DNA of 7,070 nucleotides from an uncultured Eubacterium sp. Its GTDB lineage: Bacteria; Bacillota; Clostridia; Peptostreptococcales; Anaerovoracaceae. A program made the position numbers and the translations under genes. Under the pieces are notes generated by a model. It did not search any database. It was not told the origin of the DNA and worked only from the letters and a program-made list of their open reading frames with translations. The DNA lies in the NCBI GenBank assembly GCA_937894585.1, contig CALBGO010000065.1, forward strand, positions 1 through 7,070, given 5' to 3'. Shown here one piece after another: positions 1 through 6,804 of the stretch (positions are counted from its first letter, which is position 1; every line of letters starts with the position of its first letter).

Positions 1-2629
1 GAAGAAATTTTTAACAGTGCTTCTTGCATTGTCAGTTGTCTTCACTTACAGCTTCAGTGCTGCTGGCGCTGCATTTGCAGCTACACCAACAGATCCTGTT
101 GGTAAAACTCATGCAGAAGCAATGGAACAAGCTGTAAAAGAATTGACAGAAGAGCTCAATAAAGCTGTTACTGATGCCAAAAATGAATTAGCAGACACAT
201 ACACTGAAACACGTTTTCACGCAAACTGTGTTATTCCGGGATCTGCTTATGCTGCGGCATTAGATAAACTTGCGAGCGATTATACAAATGTCATTACTAT
301 TGCTGCAAGTGAAGTAGACAAGGAAAATCCTAAAGAAACAAATATTACAACTCTTAAAAATGCAATTAAATCCAAGAATGTAAACGATGTAATTGTTTAT
401 AATAATCAGAAAGAAACTACTAACATCGATTATATCTCCGGAAAATATGCGAATTTAGATGAATTTGTTACCGCTGCAGCGTTATCAGATCATATTCAAG
501 CCTATTATGCAGTTTACGCTTGGGTAAATGGCCTTGACTCTATGAAAGCTTTTCTGAACGGTGAAATTGCTAAAATGGATTTAGCACAGTATACAAACGA
601 TGTTGCAGATGAAAAAGATCCATATAAGACAACTTGGCGTCAGAAAGCTGAAAAAGCTAAAGCTGATTTAGAAAAAATTGTTGCAGATACAGTCGTTTCT
701 ACAGCAAATGATAAATCAACTGCTGCAACAGCAATCAGTGATATGTATAAAGTATTATCAAAACTGACAGCTGTAAAGACTGTACAGACAATCGATGGAA
801 AGACTATTGTAACTGTATATAAACTTGCAGACTCTTCCATTAAAACTGAAGAAGATTTAAATTTAGAGGATTCTGGAACTGAGGCCACAAAAGCCGAGCT
901 GAAAGCCAAGATTCAGAGCAATGCAGCTACTGCTCAGAAAAAGGCATTAGAAGTTTATAATAATTCTGATAAAGGTGAAGCTGCTAAAACAGCTTTAGAG
1001 ACATCAAAAGAAAATATTGCGGCATATGTAGAAGTGAATACTGTTCTGATTGATGAAGGCACAATCAAAAAGGCTGAACAGTTTAAGCAGGGAAATGAAG
1101 CTGATAGACCTGACTGTCTCAAGAGAGTAAAAACTTATGAAGCTGCTGTTGATGATGCGGCAACTTTAAAGCTTCAGGTTGAAAAAGATGGTTCCCTGAA
1201 ATACATCGCAAGTAAAATTGATGAAAATCTGGCAAAAGTAAAAATTGAAATCTATCATACTGGAAAAGCAGCAACTGCGTTAACTGAAGGTGCAGAAAAC
1301 AAGTCTGATAATCTTGCGTGGTTAAAAGAAGTTGCTTTAGCGAATGTTGATGAAGAACTGGAAAGTGCATTATATAATGCAGACAAAACCGATAAGTATT
1401 ATGCTCCTGAAAAAGCAAAAGTAGAAGCAAAATATCAGGAATGGAAAGACAAAATCAACGCTGCTGAATCTGTAGCGCAGTTAGAGGCAGTAGATACAGA
1501 GGCTGAGCCTGTTATTACAATTGATGATAAAAAAGCCGTTGATAGAAAAGTGAAAGCTTACTTGAATACAGACGAATTTATCAAAGCTGTAAATCACTAC
1601 ATTGATTATCTTAACATTGGCATTGCATCCTATGCTGATGGTTATAGAGAAAAGATTGCAAAAGGTGATGCAGATGCAGTATCATACCTTGCAGAAAATG
1701 GTGCTAGAAGTAATGCAGATGTTGCAGGTTTACTGAATAAAGCAGAAGAATATGCAAAATCACTTCCTACTCGTGGCGATGCAAAAGCTGAAAAAGCAGC
1801 AGTAGATGCATTAGTAAAAGAAATTCCTAATGTAGTAACATTAGCTGATAAACCGGCAGTAAAAGCTACATGGGAAGCTGCTAAAAAAGCTGATTATTTC
1901 CCAACTAAACTGAATACTGCTGTAACATTGGTTAAAAACGCTGAGTCTGCAGCAATTGATAATATGATTAAAGCTTTACCTGCGAAGCTAACAGCTGCAG
2001 ATAAAGAAAAGGTTGATGCAATCTATGCTGCAATTAATGCATATGAAGCTGAAGCAATGTACAATAATGCTAAATATGGTAATAAAACTGCCGCAAGAAA
2101 AGCATTCGAAGCTGTAAGAGCTGCCACATTAGCTGATGTTCAGAACGCTATCGCTGCACTTTCTGCAAATCCTACAAAGGCTCAGGTAGAAGCTGCAAGA
2201 GCTGCTGTAGAAGAATTTGTTAAGACTTACACTGATGCAAAAGAACCTTATCAGGCAATTGCTATGATTGTAAATCTGGATAAGCTGACTTATGCTGAAG
2301 CACAGGTAAAAGCTAACATCATCGCATCCGTTGAAGGTCTGAAGCTGTCCGTATCCACAAAGCTTTACACTAAGTCCAACAAGATTCGTGTAAACTGGAA
2401 GGTAAAAGACGGCGATGCTTCCTACATCGACGGTTACCAGGTATACAAATCAACTAAAGCTCAGAAAAACTACAAGTTCATGGGTAAGACTAAGAAATCT
2501 TACATGGACAACAAGAAGAACCTGAAGAAAGGTACAAGATACTTCTACAAGGTTAGAGCTTATGTTGAAATCGACGGTCAGAAATACTACTCCGACTGGT
2601 CCAACAAGGGCAACAGAATCTACAAATAA
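1..2629 (+). CDS. Secreted Ala/Lys-rich helical protein with C-terminal FN3-like domain (start codon cut by window edge)
   Basis: Base 1 reads as the last base of an ATG. The next codons give K-K-F-L-T, so the inferred protein has 876 residues and only two bases are missing. An internal GTG at 17 would cut off the positive n-region of the signal peptide and is not the start. Residues 1-27 form a classic Sec signal peptide (KK, hydrophobic core, AFA before ATPTDP). The long body, about 28-775, is rich in Ala, Lys, Glu and Asp and looks mainly helical. I do not recognise a family for it. Two similar helical units start near residues 602 and 653 and share a pattern of the type I/V-xx-L/I-P-xx-x-T-x-A-DK. 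Residues about 780-876 look like a fibronectin type III fold (GYQVYKS, NLKKGT, YKVRAY, W near the end). Only two cysteines are present (HANC, RPDC). There is no LPXTG, SLH or transmembrane segment at the C-terminus. Export to the surface or medium is well supported; the function is unknown. Confidence 0.9.
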   Translation, partial: KKFLTVLLALSVVFTYSFSAAGAAFAATPTDPVGKTHAEAMEQAVKELTEELNKAVTDAKNELADTYTETRFHANCVIPGSAYAAALDKLASDYTNVITIAASEVDKENPKETNITTLKNAIKSKNVNDVIVYNNQKETTNIDYISGKYANLDEFVTAAALSDHIQAYYAVYAWVNGLDSMKAFLNGEIAKMDLAQYTNDVADEKDPYKTTWRQKAEKAKADLEKIVADTVVSTANDKSTAATAISDMYKVLSKLTAVKTVQTIDGKTIVTVYKLADSSIKTEEDLNLEDSGTEATKAELKAKIQSNAATAQKKALEVYNNSDKGEAAKTALETSKENIAAYVEVNTVLIDEGTIKKAEQFKQGNEADRPDCLKRVKTYEAAVDDAATLKLQVEKDGSLKYIASKIDENLAKVKIEIYHTGKAATALTEGAENKSDNLAWLKEVALANVDEELESALYNADKTDKYYAPEKAKVEAKYQEWKDKINAAESVAQLEAVDTEAEPVITIDDKKAVDRKVKAYLNTDEFIKAVNHYIDYLNIGIASYADGYREKIAKGDADAVSYLAENGARSNADVAGLLNKAEEYAKSLPTRGDAKAEKAAVDALVKEIPNVVTLADKPAVKATWEAAKKADYFPTKLNTAVTLVKNAESAAIDNMIKALPAKLTAADKEKVDAIYAAINAYEAEAMYNNAKYGNKTAARKAFEAVRAATLADVQNAIAALSANPTKAQVEAARAAVEEFVKTYTDAKEPYQAIAMIVNLDKLTYAEAQVKANIIASVEGLKLSVSTKLYTKSNKIRVNWKVKDGDASYIDGYQVYKSTKAQKNYKFMGKTKKSYMDNKKNLKKGTRYFYKVRAYVEIDGQKYYSDWSNKGNRIYK

Positions 2630-2651
2630 GATTCCAAATGAAAACAAATAC

Positions 2652-2686
2652 AGAGGAACGGGTTATCCTGTTCCTCTTGTTTTTGT
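2652..2686 (+). terminator. Intrinsic terminator after the first secreted protein gene
   Basis: An 11-bp stem (2652-2662 with 2667-2677, one G-T pair) closes a TTAT loop and is followed by TGTTTTTG. It starts 22 bp after the stop codon at 2627-2629. This is a textbook Rho-independent terminator, and it suggests that the next gene has its own promoter. Confidence 0.9.
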
Positions 2687-2690
2687 AGAA

Positions 2691-2710
2691 GAATCCGGCT
2701 TTACGGATTC
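2691..2710. repeat. Perfect 7-bp inverted repeat between the two surface-protein genes
   Basis: GAATCCG (2691-2697) and CGGATTC (2704-2710) are perfect complements around a 6-nt spacer. No T tract follows, so it is not a second terminator in the usual sense. It lies in the stretch where the promoter of the downstream gene is expected. An operator or a 5' leader hairpin is possible; the role is not established. Confidence 0.5.
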
Positions 2711-2758
2711 CATCAAAGTTTAACTTTCTGATGAAAAGGGGCACAATACAAATTGTAC
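2711..2758 (+). promoter_or_regulatory. Palindrome-rich upstream region of the second surface-protein gene
   Basis: The region contains AAAGTT-T-AACTTT (2715-2727), nested in outer arms CATCA (2711-2715) and TGATG (2729-2733), and TACAA-A-TTGTA (2748-2758). Because a strong terminator precedes it, a promoter for the next gene should be here, but I find no convincing -35/-10 pair. The palindromes could be regulator sites or chance AT-rich symmetry. Confidence 0.3.
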
Positions 2759-2764
2759 CGTAAA

Positions 2765-2771
2765 GAAAGGA
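2765..2771 (+). promoter_or_regulatory. Ribosome binding site of the second surface-protein gene
   Basis: GAAAGGA lies 8 nt before the ATG at 2780. It decides the start: an in-frame TTG at 2753 lies upstream of this site and would place nine charged residues (YRKERTEI) in front of an otherwise standard signal peptide. Confidence 0.75.
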
Positions 2772-2779
2772 CAGAGATT

Positions 2780-5035
2780 ATGAAAAAGATATTAGCTTTA
2801 CTTTTGTCTCTTGCTATGGCGCTGTGTATGATGCCTTCTATGGCATTTGCAGCATCGGCTCCTGATGGACAAAATGCAGCAGAAACACAAATTCAGGAAG
2901 ATACGCCGTCAGTTTCTGTTGAAGTTGCCTATCCTGACGAACACAAATCATTTTATCCCTGGACAGGAAACGCGATTACACCTGAACTGACTGTAAAGGT
3001 AACACCGGCAAATGGCGGTGAAGCAGTCCCTCTTGAAAAAGCAGATTATACCGCTTCCTTTACTGACAATGTAAATCCGGGCACTGCCACTGTCACAGTC
3101 GCCGTTACCAAAGAGGAATATAAAGGCGCAACGGGAAGTACTACATTCCGGATAAAAAAATCCCTAAACCAGGTCACTTTACAGACACCTGCAACCGTAA
3201 CAGAAGGAACGGAAGTGGAGATTACCGCTATTCAGCTAATCGGATTAACTCCGGGCACAGATTACGATTTTAAGAGCGATGAAGATAAAATAATTACCAA
3301 AGTCAACCCTTCCGTTATCATTGAAGCAAAGCCGGACTCTGATTATTACGGAGAGCGTGAGGTTACTTTCACCATCGGTATATCTCTTGCAAATGCAGTA
3401 ATTACAATTCCCGACCTGACCTATACCGGAAAAGAGCAGACCGCGGCTCCGTCTGTTACGGTAAACGACACACGCCTTTACAAAGACACGGACTACACCG
3501 TAACCGGCGACAAAGCAACGAATGCAGGTACATATACCTTAACGATTACCGGTATCGGAAAGTATGCAGGCACTGCATCAAAAGCATATACCGTAAAACC
3601 GAAGGATTTAAAGTATGTCACCATTCCTGCCGTTGAAAATCAAATTGCAGGCACAGTGCCTGAGCCGAAGGTAACAGACGGCACTGCCGTTTTAGTAAAA
3701 GGAACGGATTATACGCTTTCAAATTCTGTTACAGGAAATAAAGGAACACTGACCTTTACGGGAACCGGAAACTATACAGGAACGGTGACCAGAGATTATC
3801 AGATCAGAGAAGCACTGGATGCGTTTGTTTCCTATACGAAAGTATTTTACGATTACACCGGCTATGCAATTCATCCGGAGGTTACCGTAAAAGCAAGGGA
3901 TCCGAAAAAGACCTATGTTCTGAATAGAGATTACAAAATCATCGGCGGCGGTGAGGTCAACGCAGGCACTTATACCTTCAAGGTTGTGGGAATCGGAAAC
4001 TACGGCGGAGAAGCCTTTAGCGGCACTTATACCATCAACAGAGCTTCCCTGCAAACAAAAGGCGCAGTTTCCCTTTACGGTGATTCCTTTATTTACACGG
4101 GAAGACCTGTGGAGCCTTCTGTAACCGTCACCTGCGGTGGCAGAACACTTAGAAAAGATATTGATTACACCGTGTTTTATGTAGGAAACACGCAGATTGG
4201 TACGGCAGCTGTCTATATCAGCGGAAAAGGAAACTATACCGGTTCTGTATCAGCATCCTTCCGTATCATCGGGAAAGATATTTCTTCTGTAAGCGGAACT
4301 CTTTCTCAGAGCAGCTACAAATATGACGGACTGGAAAAGAAGCCGGCAGTTACGCTGTACGACGGCACGAAGAAGCTGACGGCAGGTATCGATTACACGG
4401 TTTCCTACAGAAACAACCGCAACGCAGGAACAGGTGAAGTCATTGTGACCGGAAAAGGAAACTACGGCGGTACAAAGACACTGACCTTCCGCATCATCGG
4501 AAAAGAGCAGAAAGTCACCAGCCGCTACAGCAAGTACTACAGAACACCGGAAAGCGATTCCTTTAACCTGAACGCAGACCACGACGGAGACGGCTACCTG
4601 GTTTACAGCAGCAGCGACACCTCTGTGGCAGAAGTTTCCTCAACCGGAAGAGTTACCGTAAAAGGAACGGGAAGAGCTGTGATTACCGTATCCACAGCAG
4701 GCACTGTCCGTTATGAACCTGCCTCCAAGAGAATCACCATCGATGTGCGCCCTGTTACACCGGCAGTGAAAGCAGTTTCTGCTGCAAAGGGAAAAGTGAA
4801 GGTAACCATCACTAAGGTGGAAGGCGCAACCAAGTACCAGGTGAAATACGGAAGAAACGGAAAGTATAAAAACAGATATATCACCCACAGAGACAACGAG
4901 TATGTGAGAATTATCTCTACCATCAAGAATCTGCCGTCCAAAACACACTACATCAAAGTCAGAGCATACAAGACCTTAGACGACGGCACGAAAATTTGGG
5001 GTAAGTGGGTTACCAAGAAGATTAAGGTGAAATAA
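2780..5035 (+). CDS. Secreted multidomain surface protein: seven Ig-like repeats, Big_2-like domain, C-terminal FN3-like domain
   Basis: The 751-residue protein starts at ATG 2780, after a good ribosome binding site. Residues 1-24 are a Sec signal peptide ending AFA before ASAPDG. Seven beta-rich units follow. Each carries a D-Y motif, at residues 89, 161, 238, 310, 384, 462 and 538, so the period is 72-78 residues. The typical pattern is YTG...P.VTV...L..G.DYTV.Y..N..AGT..V...G.GNY.G....F.I, which matches Ig-like (MBG/YDG-like) repeats common in Clostridia surface proteins. Unit 2 is the most degenerate. Residues about 575-655 resemble a bacterial Ig-like group 2 domain (SSDTSVAEVSSTGRVTVKGTG). 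Residues about 658-751 are FN3-like (KYQVKYG, NLPS, KVRAY, W). There is no catalytic domain, sortase signal or SLH repeat. Such rod-like proteins usually act in adhesion or as spacers in the cell envelope; that role is inferred. The C-terminal module resembles that of the upstream gene. A cysteine in the signal peptide (MALC) does not fit a lipobox. Confidence 0.92.
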   Translation: MKKILALLLSLAMALCMMPSMAFAASAPDGQNAAETQIQEDTPSVSVEVAYPDEHKSFYPWTGNAITPELTVKVTPANGGEAVPLEKADYTASFTDNVNPGTATVTVAVTKEEYKGATGSTTFRIKKSLNQVTLQTPATVTEGTEVEITAIQLIGLTPGTDYDFKSDEDKIITKVNPSVIIEAKPDSDYYGEREVTFTIGISLANAVITIPDLTYTGKEQTAAPSVTVNDTRLYKDTDYTVTGDKATNAGTYTLTITGIGKYAGTASKAYTVKPKDLKYVTIPAVENQIAGTVPEPKVTDGTAVLVKGTDYTLSNSVTGNKGTLTFTGTGNYTGTVTRDYQIREALDAFVSYTKVFYDYTGYAIHPEVTVKARDPKKTYVLNRDYKIIGGGEVNAGTYTFKVVGIGNYGGEAFSGTYTINRASLQTKGAVSLYGDSFIYTGRPVEPSVTVTCGGRTLRKDIDYTVFYVGNTQIGTAAVYISGKGNYTGSVSASFRIIGKDISSVSGTLSQSSYKYDGLEKKPAVTLYDGTKKLTAGIDYTVSYRNNRNAGTGEVIVTGKGNYGGTKTLTFRIIGKEQKVTSRYSKYYRTPESDSFNLNADHDGDGYLVYSSSDTSVAEVSSTGRVTVKGTGRAVITVSTAGTVRYEPASKRITIDVRPVTPAVKAVSAAKGKVKVTITKVEGATKYQVKYGRNGKYKNRYITHRDNEYVRIISTIKNLPSKTHYIKVRAYKTLDDGTKIWGKWVTKKIKVK
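3428..4497 (+). repeat. Tandem Ig-like coding repeats (units 3-7)
   Basis: Five well-conserved units lie within the second surface-protein gene. Their conserved GA(T/C)-TA(T/C) codon pairs begin at 3491, 3707, 3929, 4163 and 4391, so spacing is 216-234 bases. Identity is clear at the protein level (YTG, DYT, GNY.G) but modest at the DNA level. The array is therefore old rather than freshly duplicated. Confidence 0.7.
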
Positions 5036-5072
5036 CCGGTTAAACAACAAAATGACTAGGTGCATATATAAC

Positions 5073-5102
5073 TATATATAAATCATATATGGTTTATATG
5101 TA
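5073..5102. repeat. AT-rich 30-bp palindrome
   Basis: Centred between 5087 and 5088, with core CATATATG. The arms pair along all 15 positions, two of them T-G matches (5075/5100 and 5083/5092), so an RNA copy could fold fully. It lies between the stop of the surface-protein gene and its terminator. It could be a transcript 3' hairpin, a protein binding site, or low-complexity AT symmetry. Confidence 0.5.
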
Positions 5103-5118
5103 ATATTCACAAAATCTT

Positions 5119-5149
5119 GCAGGCGGTCCGTATAGAACCGCCTGCTTTT
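5119..5149 (+). terminator. Intrinsic terminator after the second surface-protein gene
   Basis: A 9-bp GC-rich stem, GCAGGCGGT (5119-5127) with ACCGCCTGC (5137-5145), has a 9-nt loop and is followed by TTTTG. It lies 83 bp after the stop codon. On the other strand it is followed only by a short AAGATTTT, so weak bidirectional action is possible. Confidence 0.8.
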
Positions 5150-5492
5150 GAAATTCCGGACACTTAAGGTTTAACAGAACCTCTATGGAAAAAGTTCGAA
5201 ATAAAGTGATGAGATAAGAATACTTTAGCAGGGGAATCAATTAAACCGCGCTTATCTTGTTTCTTAAAACACTGCACTTACTGCCGAGATCTTTTATAAA
5301 AAATCGAAGCTTTTACCAAAACGAATTTTTCTTTCGTCAACACCCGTAAAAAGAACATTAACTTTGCTTAAAATGTATTGCTAACCGAAAATGCGAATAT
5401 ATATTCTGTTTGCAAAAAATAAAAGCCCGGGTAGCTGTGTAATTTTATGAATCTCTGTTTTTCAATAAGGAAAAGGATTTTTTTATAAATAA
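5150..5492. other. Non-coding AT-rich stretch between terminator and integrase-side repeat
   Basis: I find no credible gene here on either strand. The longest start-stop stretch noticed, ATG at 5185, gives 10 codons and has no ribosome binding site. Small structures present are AGGTT/AACCT (5167-5171 and 5178-5182) and the perfect palindrome GAATATATATTC (5395-5406). The border between resident chromosome and the integrase-bearing segment is likely to lie in this stretch, but no duplicated att core can be shown from this window alone. Confidence 0.5.
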
Positions 5493-5516
5493 TTTTTAGT
5501 ACCTTTTTAGTACTTT
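5493..5516 (+). repeat. Tandem TTTTTAGTAC repeat downstream of integrase (left copy of inverted pair)
   Basis: Two TTTTTAGTAC units (5493-5502 and 5504-5513) have an 11-bp period, about one helical turn. The 24-bp block matches the reverse complement of 6781-6804 at 23 of 24 positions. It begins 14 bp beyond the integrase stop codon. A candidate arm-type binding site for the N-terminal domain of the integrase. Confidence 0.75.
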
Positions 5517-5530
5517 TCGGCACTTCAAAG

Positions 5531-6616
5531 TTATCTTTCAAAAAGTTTTTTTGAGATTTCAGAGTTCAGACATTGAGCCATTTCCGTTTGTCTTGTCGGA
5601 AACATATGTGCATAATGCAGTGTGATACTGATACTCTCGTGACCGAGACGGCCTGCAATATCCACCGGCGTGAAGCCCAAAGAAATCAGCAGCGAAACAT
5701 GAGAATGGCGCAGATCGTGAATACGAATTCTTTTGACCCCTGCAGCCTTTGCGCCGCGGCTCATTTCCGTGTGCAGAAAATTTTTTGACATAGTGAAAAT
5801 TCTTTTGCCGGAACCGAGTCTGCGCTTGCGTTTCAGGTACCGATACAGCTGTTCGGCAAGGGTTTCCGGCAAAGTAATAATCCGATTACTCTTTTCCGTT
5901 TTAGGCGCTGTAATAATGTCCTGACGGTTAATTCGCTGATATGACTTATTGATACTCAGGGTATTTTTTTCGAAATCGAAATCCTTTCCCGTCAAAGCAA
6001 GAAGCTCTCCGATACGGAGGCCGCACCAGTAAAGAAGCTCAAAAGCAAAAAAAGAGTCTTTGTTATTTTTTACAGCCTCTGAAAACCTTTGATATTCTTC
6101 TCGGGTCCAAACTTGCATTTCACGGGATTTTTCACGCCCCATTCCGCCGGCAAGCCGCACGGGATTGCTGTGAAGTTTATAAAGCCTTACCGCATGGTTA
6201 AAGATTGCGCTGAGCTGATTCTGAATGGTACGAAGATAGGTTTCAGAGAATCCCGAGCCGTTCTTCCTTTTATAATTCATCATGATATTCTGCCATTTAC
6301 GCACATCGGCAGGTGTAATTTCCGACATAATTCTGTTTCCGAAAAAAGGAATCAGTTTCTGATCAATCACATGCTCTTTGGTTACCCATGTATTATGCCG
6401 CAGACGAGGCTTCATATCCTGTTTGTAAATCTCAGCAAAAGCTTTAAATGTAATGTTGAGCGTACCCGATTTGGTATCGATAAAATTTCTTTCCCAAGCT
6501 AAAGCTTCTTTTTTTGTGGGAAATCCGGTCTTTTTCTTCTTAATGTTTTTCCCATTCATATCTCTGTAGTAAAAAGATACATACCATGTTCCGTTTTCGT
6601 TCTTATAAGCCGGCAT
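5531..6616 (-). CDS. int: Tyrosine recombinase / site-specific integrase (phage or ICE type)
   Basis: The 361-residue protein begins MPAYKNENGT at ATG 6616, placed 7 nt after AAGGAGG. A TTG 30 bases upstream extends the frame but precedes the ribosome binding site and is not used. Residues about 1-48 match the AP2-like arm-type DNA-binding domain (WYVSFYYRD, GFPTKKEALAWE). About 55-155 is the SAM-like core-binding domain. About 168-350 is the catalytic domain. The expected active-site residues are present: R201 (GLRIGE), K239 (APKTEKS), H300 and R303 (HDLRH), H326 (LGHES) and the nucleophile Y335 (LHYAH). Length and domain order fit integrases of Gram-positive temperate phages and integrative conjugative elements, which recombine attP with attB. 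No excisionase, relaxase or phage gene is visible nearby. Rightward, upstream of the gene, the sequence is non-coding and then enters a group II intron. The gene looks intact; whether its element is complete cannot be told from this window. Confidence 0.96.
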   Translation of the reverse strand: MPAYKNENGTWYVSFYYRDMNGKNIKKKKTGFPTKKEALAWERNFIDTKSGTLNITFKAFAEIYKQDMKPRLRHNTWVTKEHVIDQKLIPFFGNRIMSEITPADVRKWQNIMMNYKRKNGSGFSETYLRTIQNQLSAIFNHAVRLYKLHSNPVRLAGGMGREKSREMQVWTREEYQRFSEAVKNNKDSFFAFELLYWCGLRIGELLALTGKDFDFEKNTLSINKSYQRINRQDIITAPKTEKSNRIITLPETLAEQLYRYLKRKRRLGSGKRIFTMSKNFLHTEMSRGAKAAGVKRIRIHDLRHSHVSLLISLGFTPVDIAGRLGHESISITLHYAHMFPTRQTEMAQCLNSEISKKLFER

Positions 6617-6623
6617 AAAAATT

Positions 6624-6630
6624 CCTCCTT
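6624..6630 (-). promoter_or_regulatory. Strong ribosome binding site of the integrase
   Basis: AAGGAGG on the - strand lies 7 nt before ATG 6616 and matches the 16S 3' end very well. It fixes the start at MPAYKNENGT. Confidence 0.9.
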
Positions 6631-6663
6631 TGATATAAAAATTCAAAAATGTCGATTTCTTTT

Positions 6664-6669
6664 ATTATA
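6664..6669 (-). promoter_or_regulatory. Candidate -10 box of the integrase promoter
   Basis: A perfect TATAAT reads leftward, 47 nt upstream of the integrase ATG. No good -35 hexamer lies at 16-18 bp; the nearest candidate, TTGCTT (6689-6684), is only 14 bp away. The promoter may be weak, rely on an activator, or be coincidental in AT-rich sequence. Confidence 0.4.
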
Positions 6670-6677
6670 TATCAAAA

Positions 6678-6712
6678 AAAATGAAGCAAAGGAAGAATAT
6701 CAGCTTCATTTT
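6678..6712 (-). promoter_or_regulatory. 10-bp perfect inverted repeat upstream of integrase: terminator-like or operator
   Basis: AAAATGAAGC (6678-6687) and GCTTCATTTT (6703-6712) are perfect complements with a 15-nt spacer. On the - strand the stem is followed by a run of T residues, so it resembles an AT-rich intrinsic terminator that would stop transcripts arriving from the intron side. It also overlaps the -35 region of the candidate integrase promoter, where an operator would sit. Both readings are inferences. Confidence 0.5.
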
Positions 6713-6780
6713 AATCGAAAAACGATGCTTATGAAATTGTAATGTAAAATACCGGAAATTAAATATCAAAACATATATCG

Positions 6781-6804
6781 AAAGTACTAAAAAAGTACTA
6801 AAAA
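6781..6804 (-). repeat. Tandem TTTTTAGTAC repeat upstream of integrase (right copy of inverted pair)
   Basis: Read on the - strand, this block carries two AGTAC units (6799-6795 and 6788-6784) with an 11-bp period. It differs from the left block 5493-5516 at one position. It lies 164 bp upstream of the integrase ATG. With the left copy it encloses a 1312-bp segment holding only the integrase gene. Confidence 0.75.

Noticed and set aside
1119..1430. Long open frame on the - strand inside the first gene
   Set aside because: Its Leu/Gln/His-rich translation is the mirror of an Ala/Lys-rich helical coding sequence on the + strand; it has no start context.
2753..2779. TTG start nine codons upstream for the second surface-protein gene
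   Set aside because: It lies upstream of the ribosome binding site at 2765-2771 and would put a charged stretch before a standard signal peptide. ATG 2780 fits far better.
2822..2851. Lipobox at the cysteine of the second signal peptide (MALC)
   Set aside because: The residue before Cys is Leu, not Gly/Ala/Ser, and a clear AFA signal peptidase I site follows.
3428..4497. CRISPR-like or DNA-level tandem array
   Set aside because: The periodicity of 216-234 bases is a coding repeat of Ig-like domains with diverged DNA, not short direct repeats with spacers.
3719..4948. Several - strand open frames inside the Ig-repeat gene
   Set aside because: They are antisense shadows of a repeat-rich + strand gene, without ribosome binding sites or recognisable domains.
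5185..5217. Ten-codon ATG frame in the intergenic region
   Set aside because: Too short, with no ribosome binding site and no context.
5420..5445. Terminator for the integrase around the CCCGGG site
   Set aside because: On the - strand a T-rich run follows, but the stem would be only about three base pairs, too weak to support.
6089..6502. 137-codon + strand frame opposite the integrase
   Set aside because: It is fully antisense to a well-supported integrase with all catalytic residues in the other strand's frame.
6617..6646. TTG start adding ten residues to the integrase
   Set aside because: The strong AAGGAGG at 6630-6624 lies inside this extension and points to ATG 6616.
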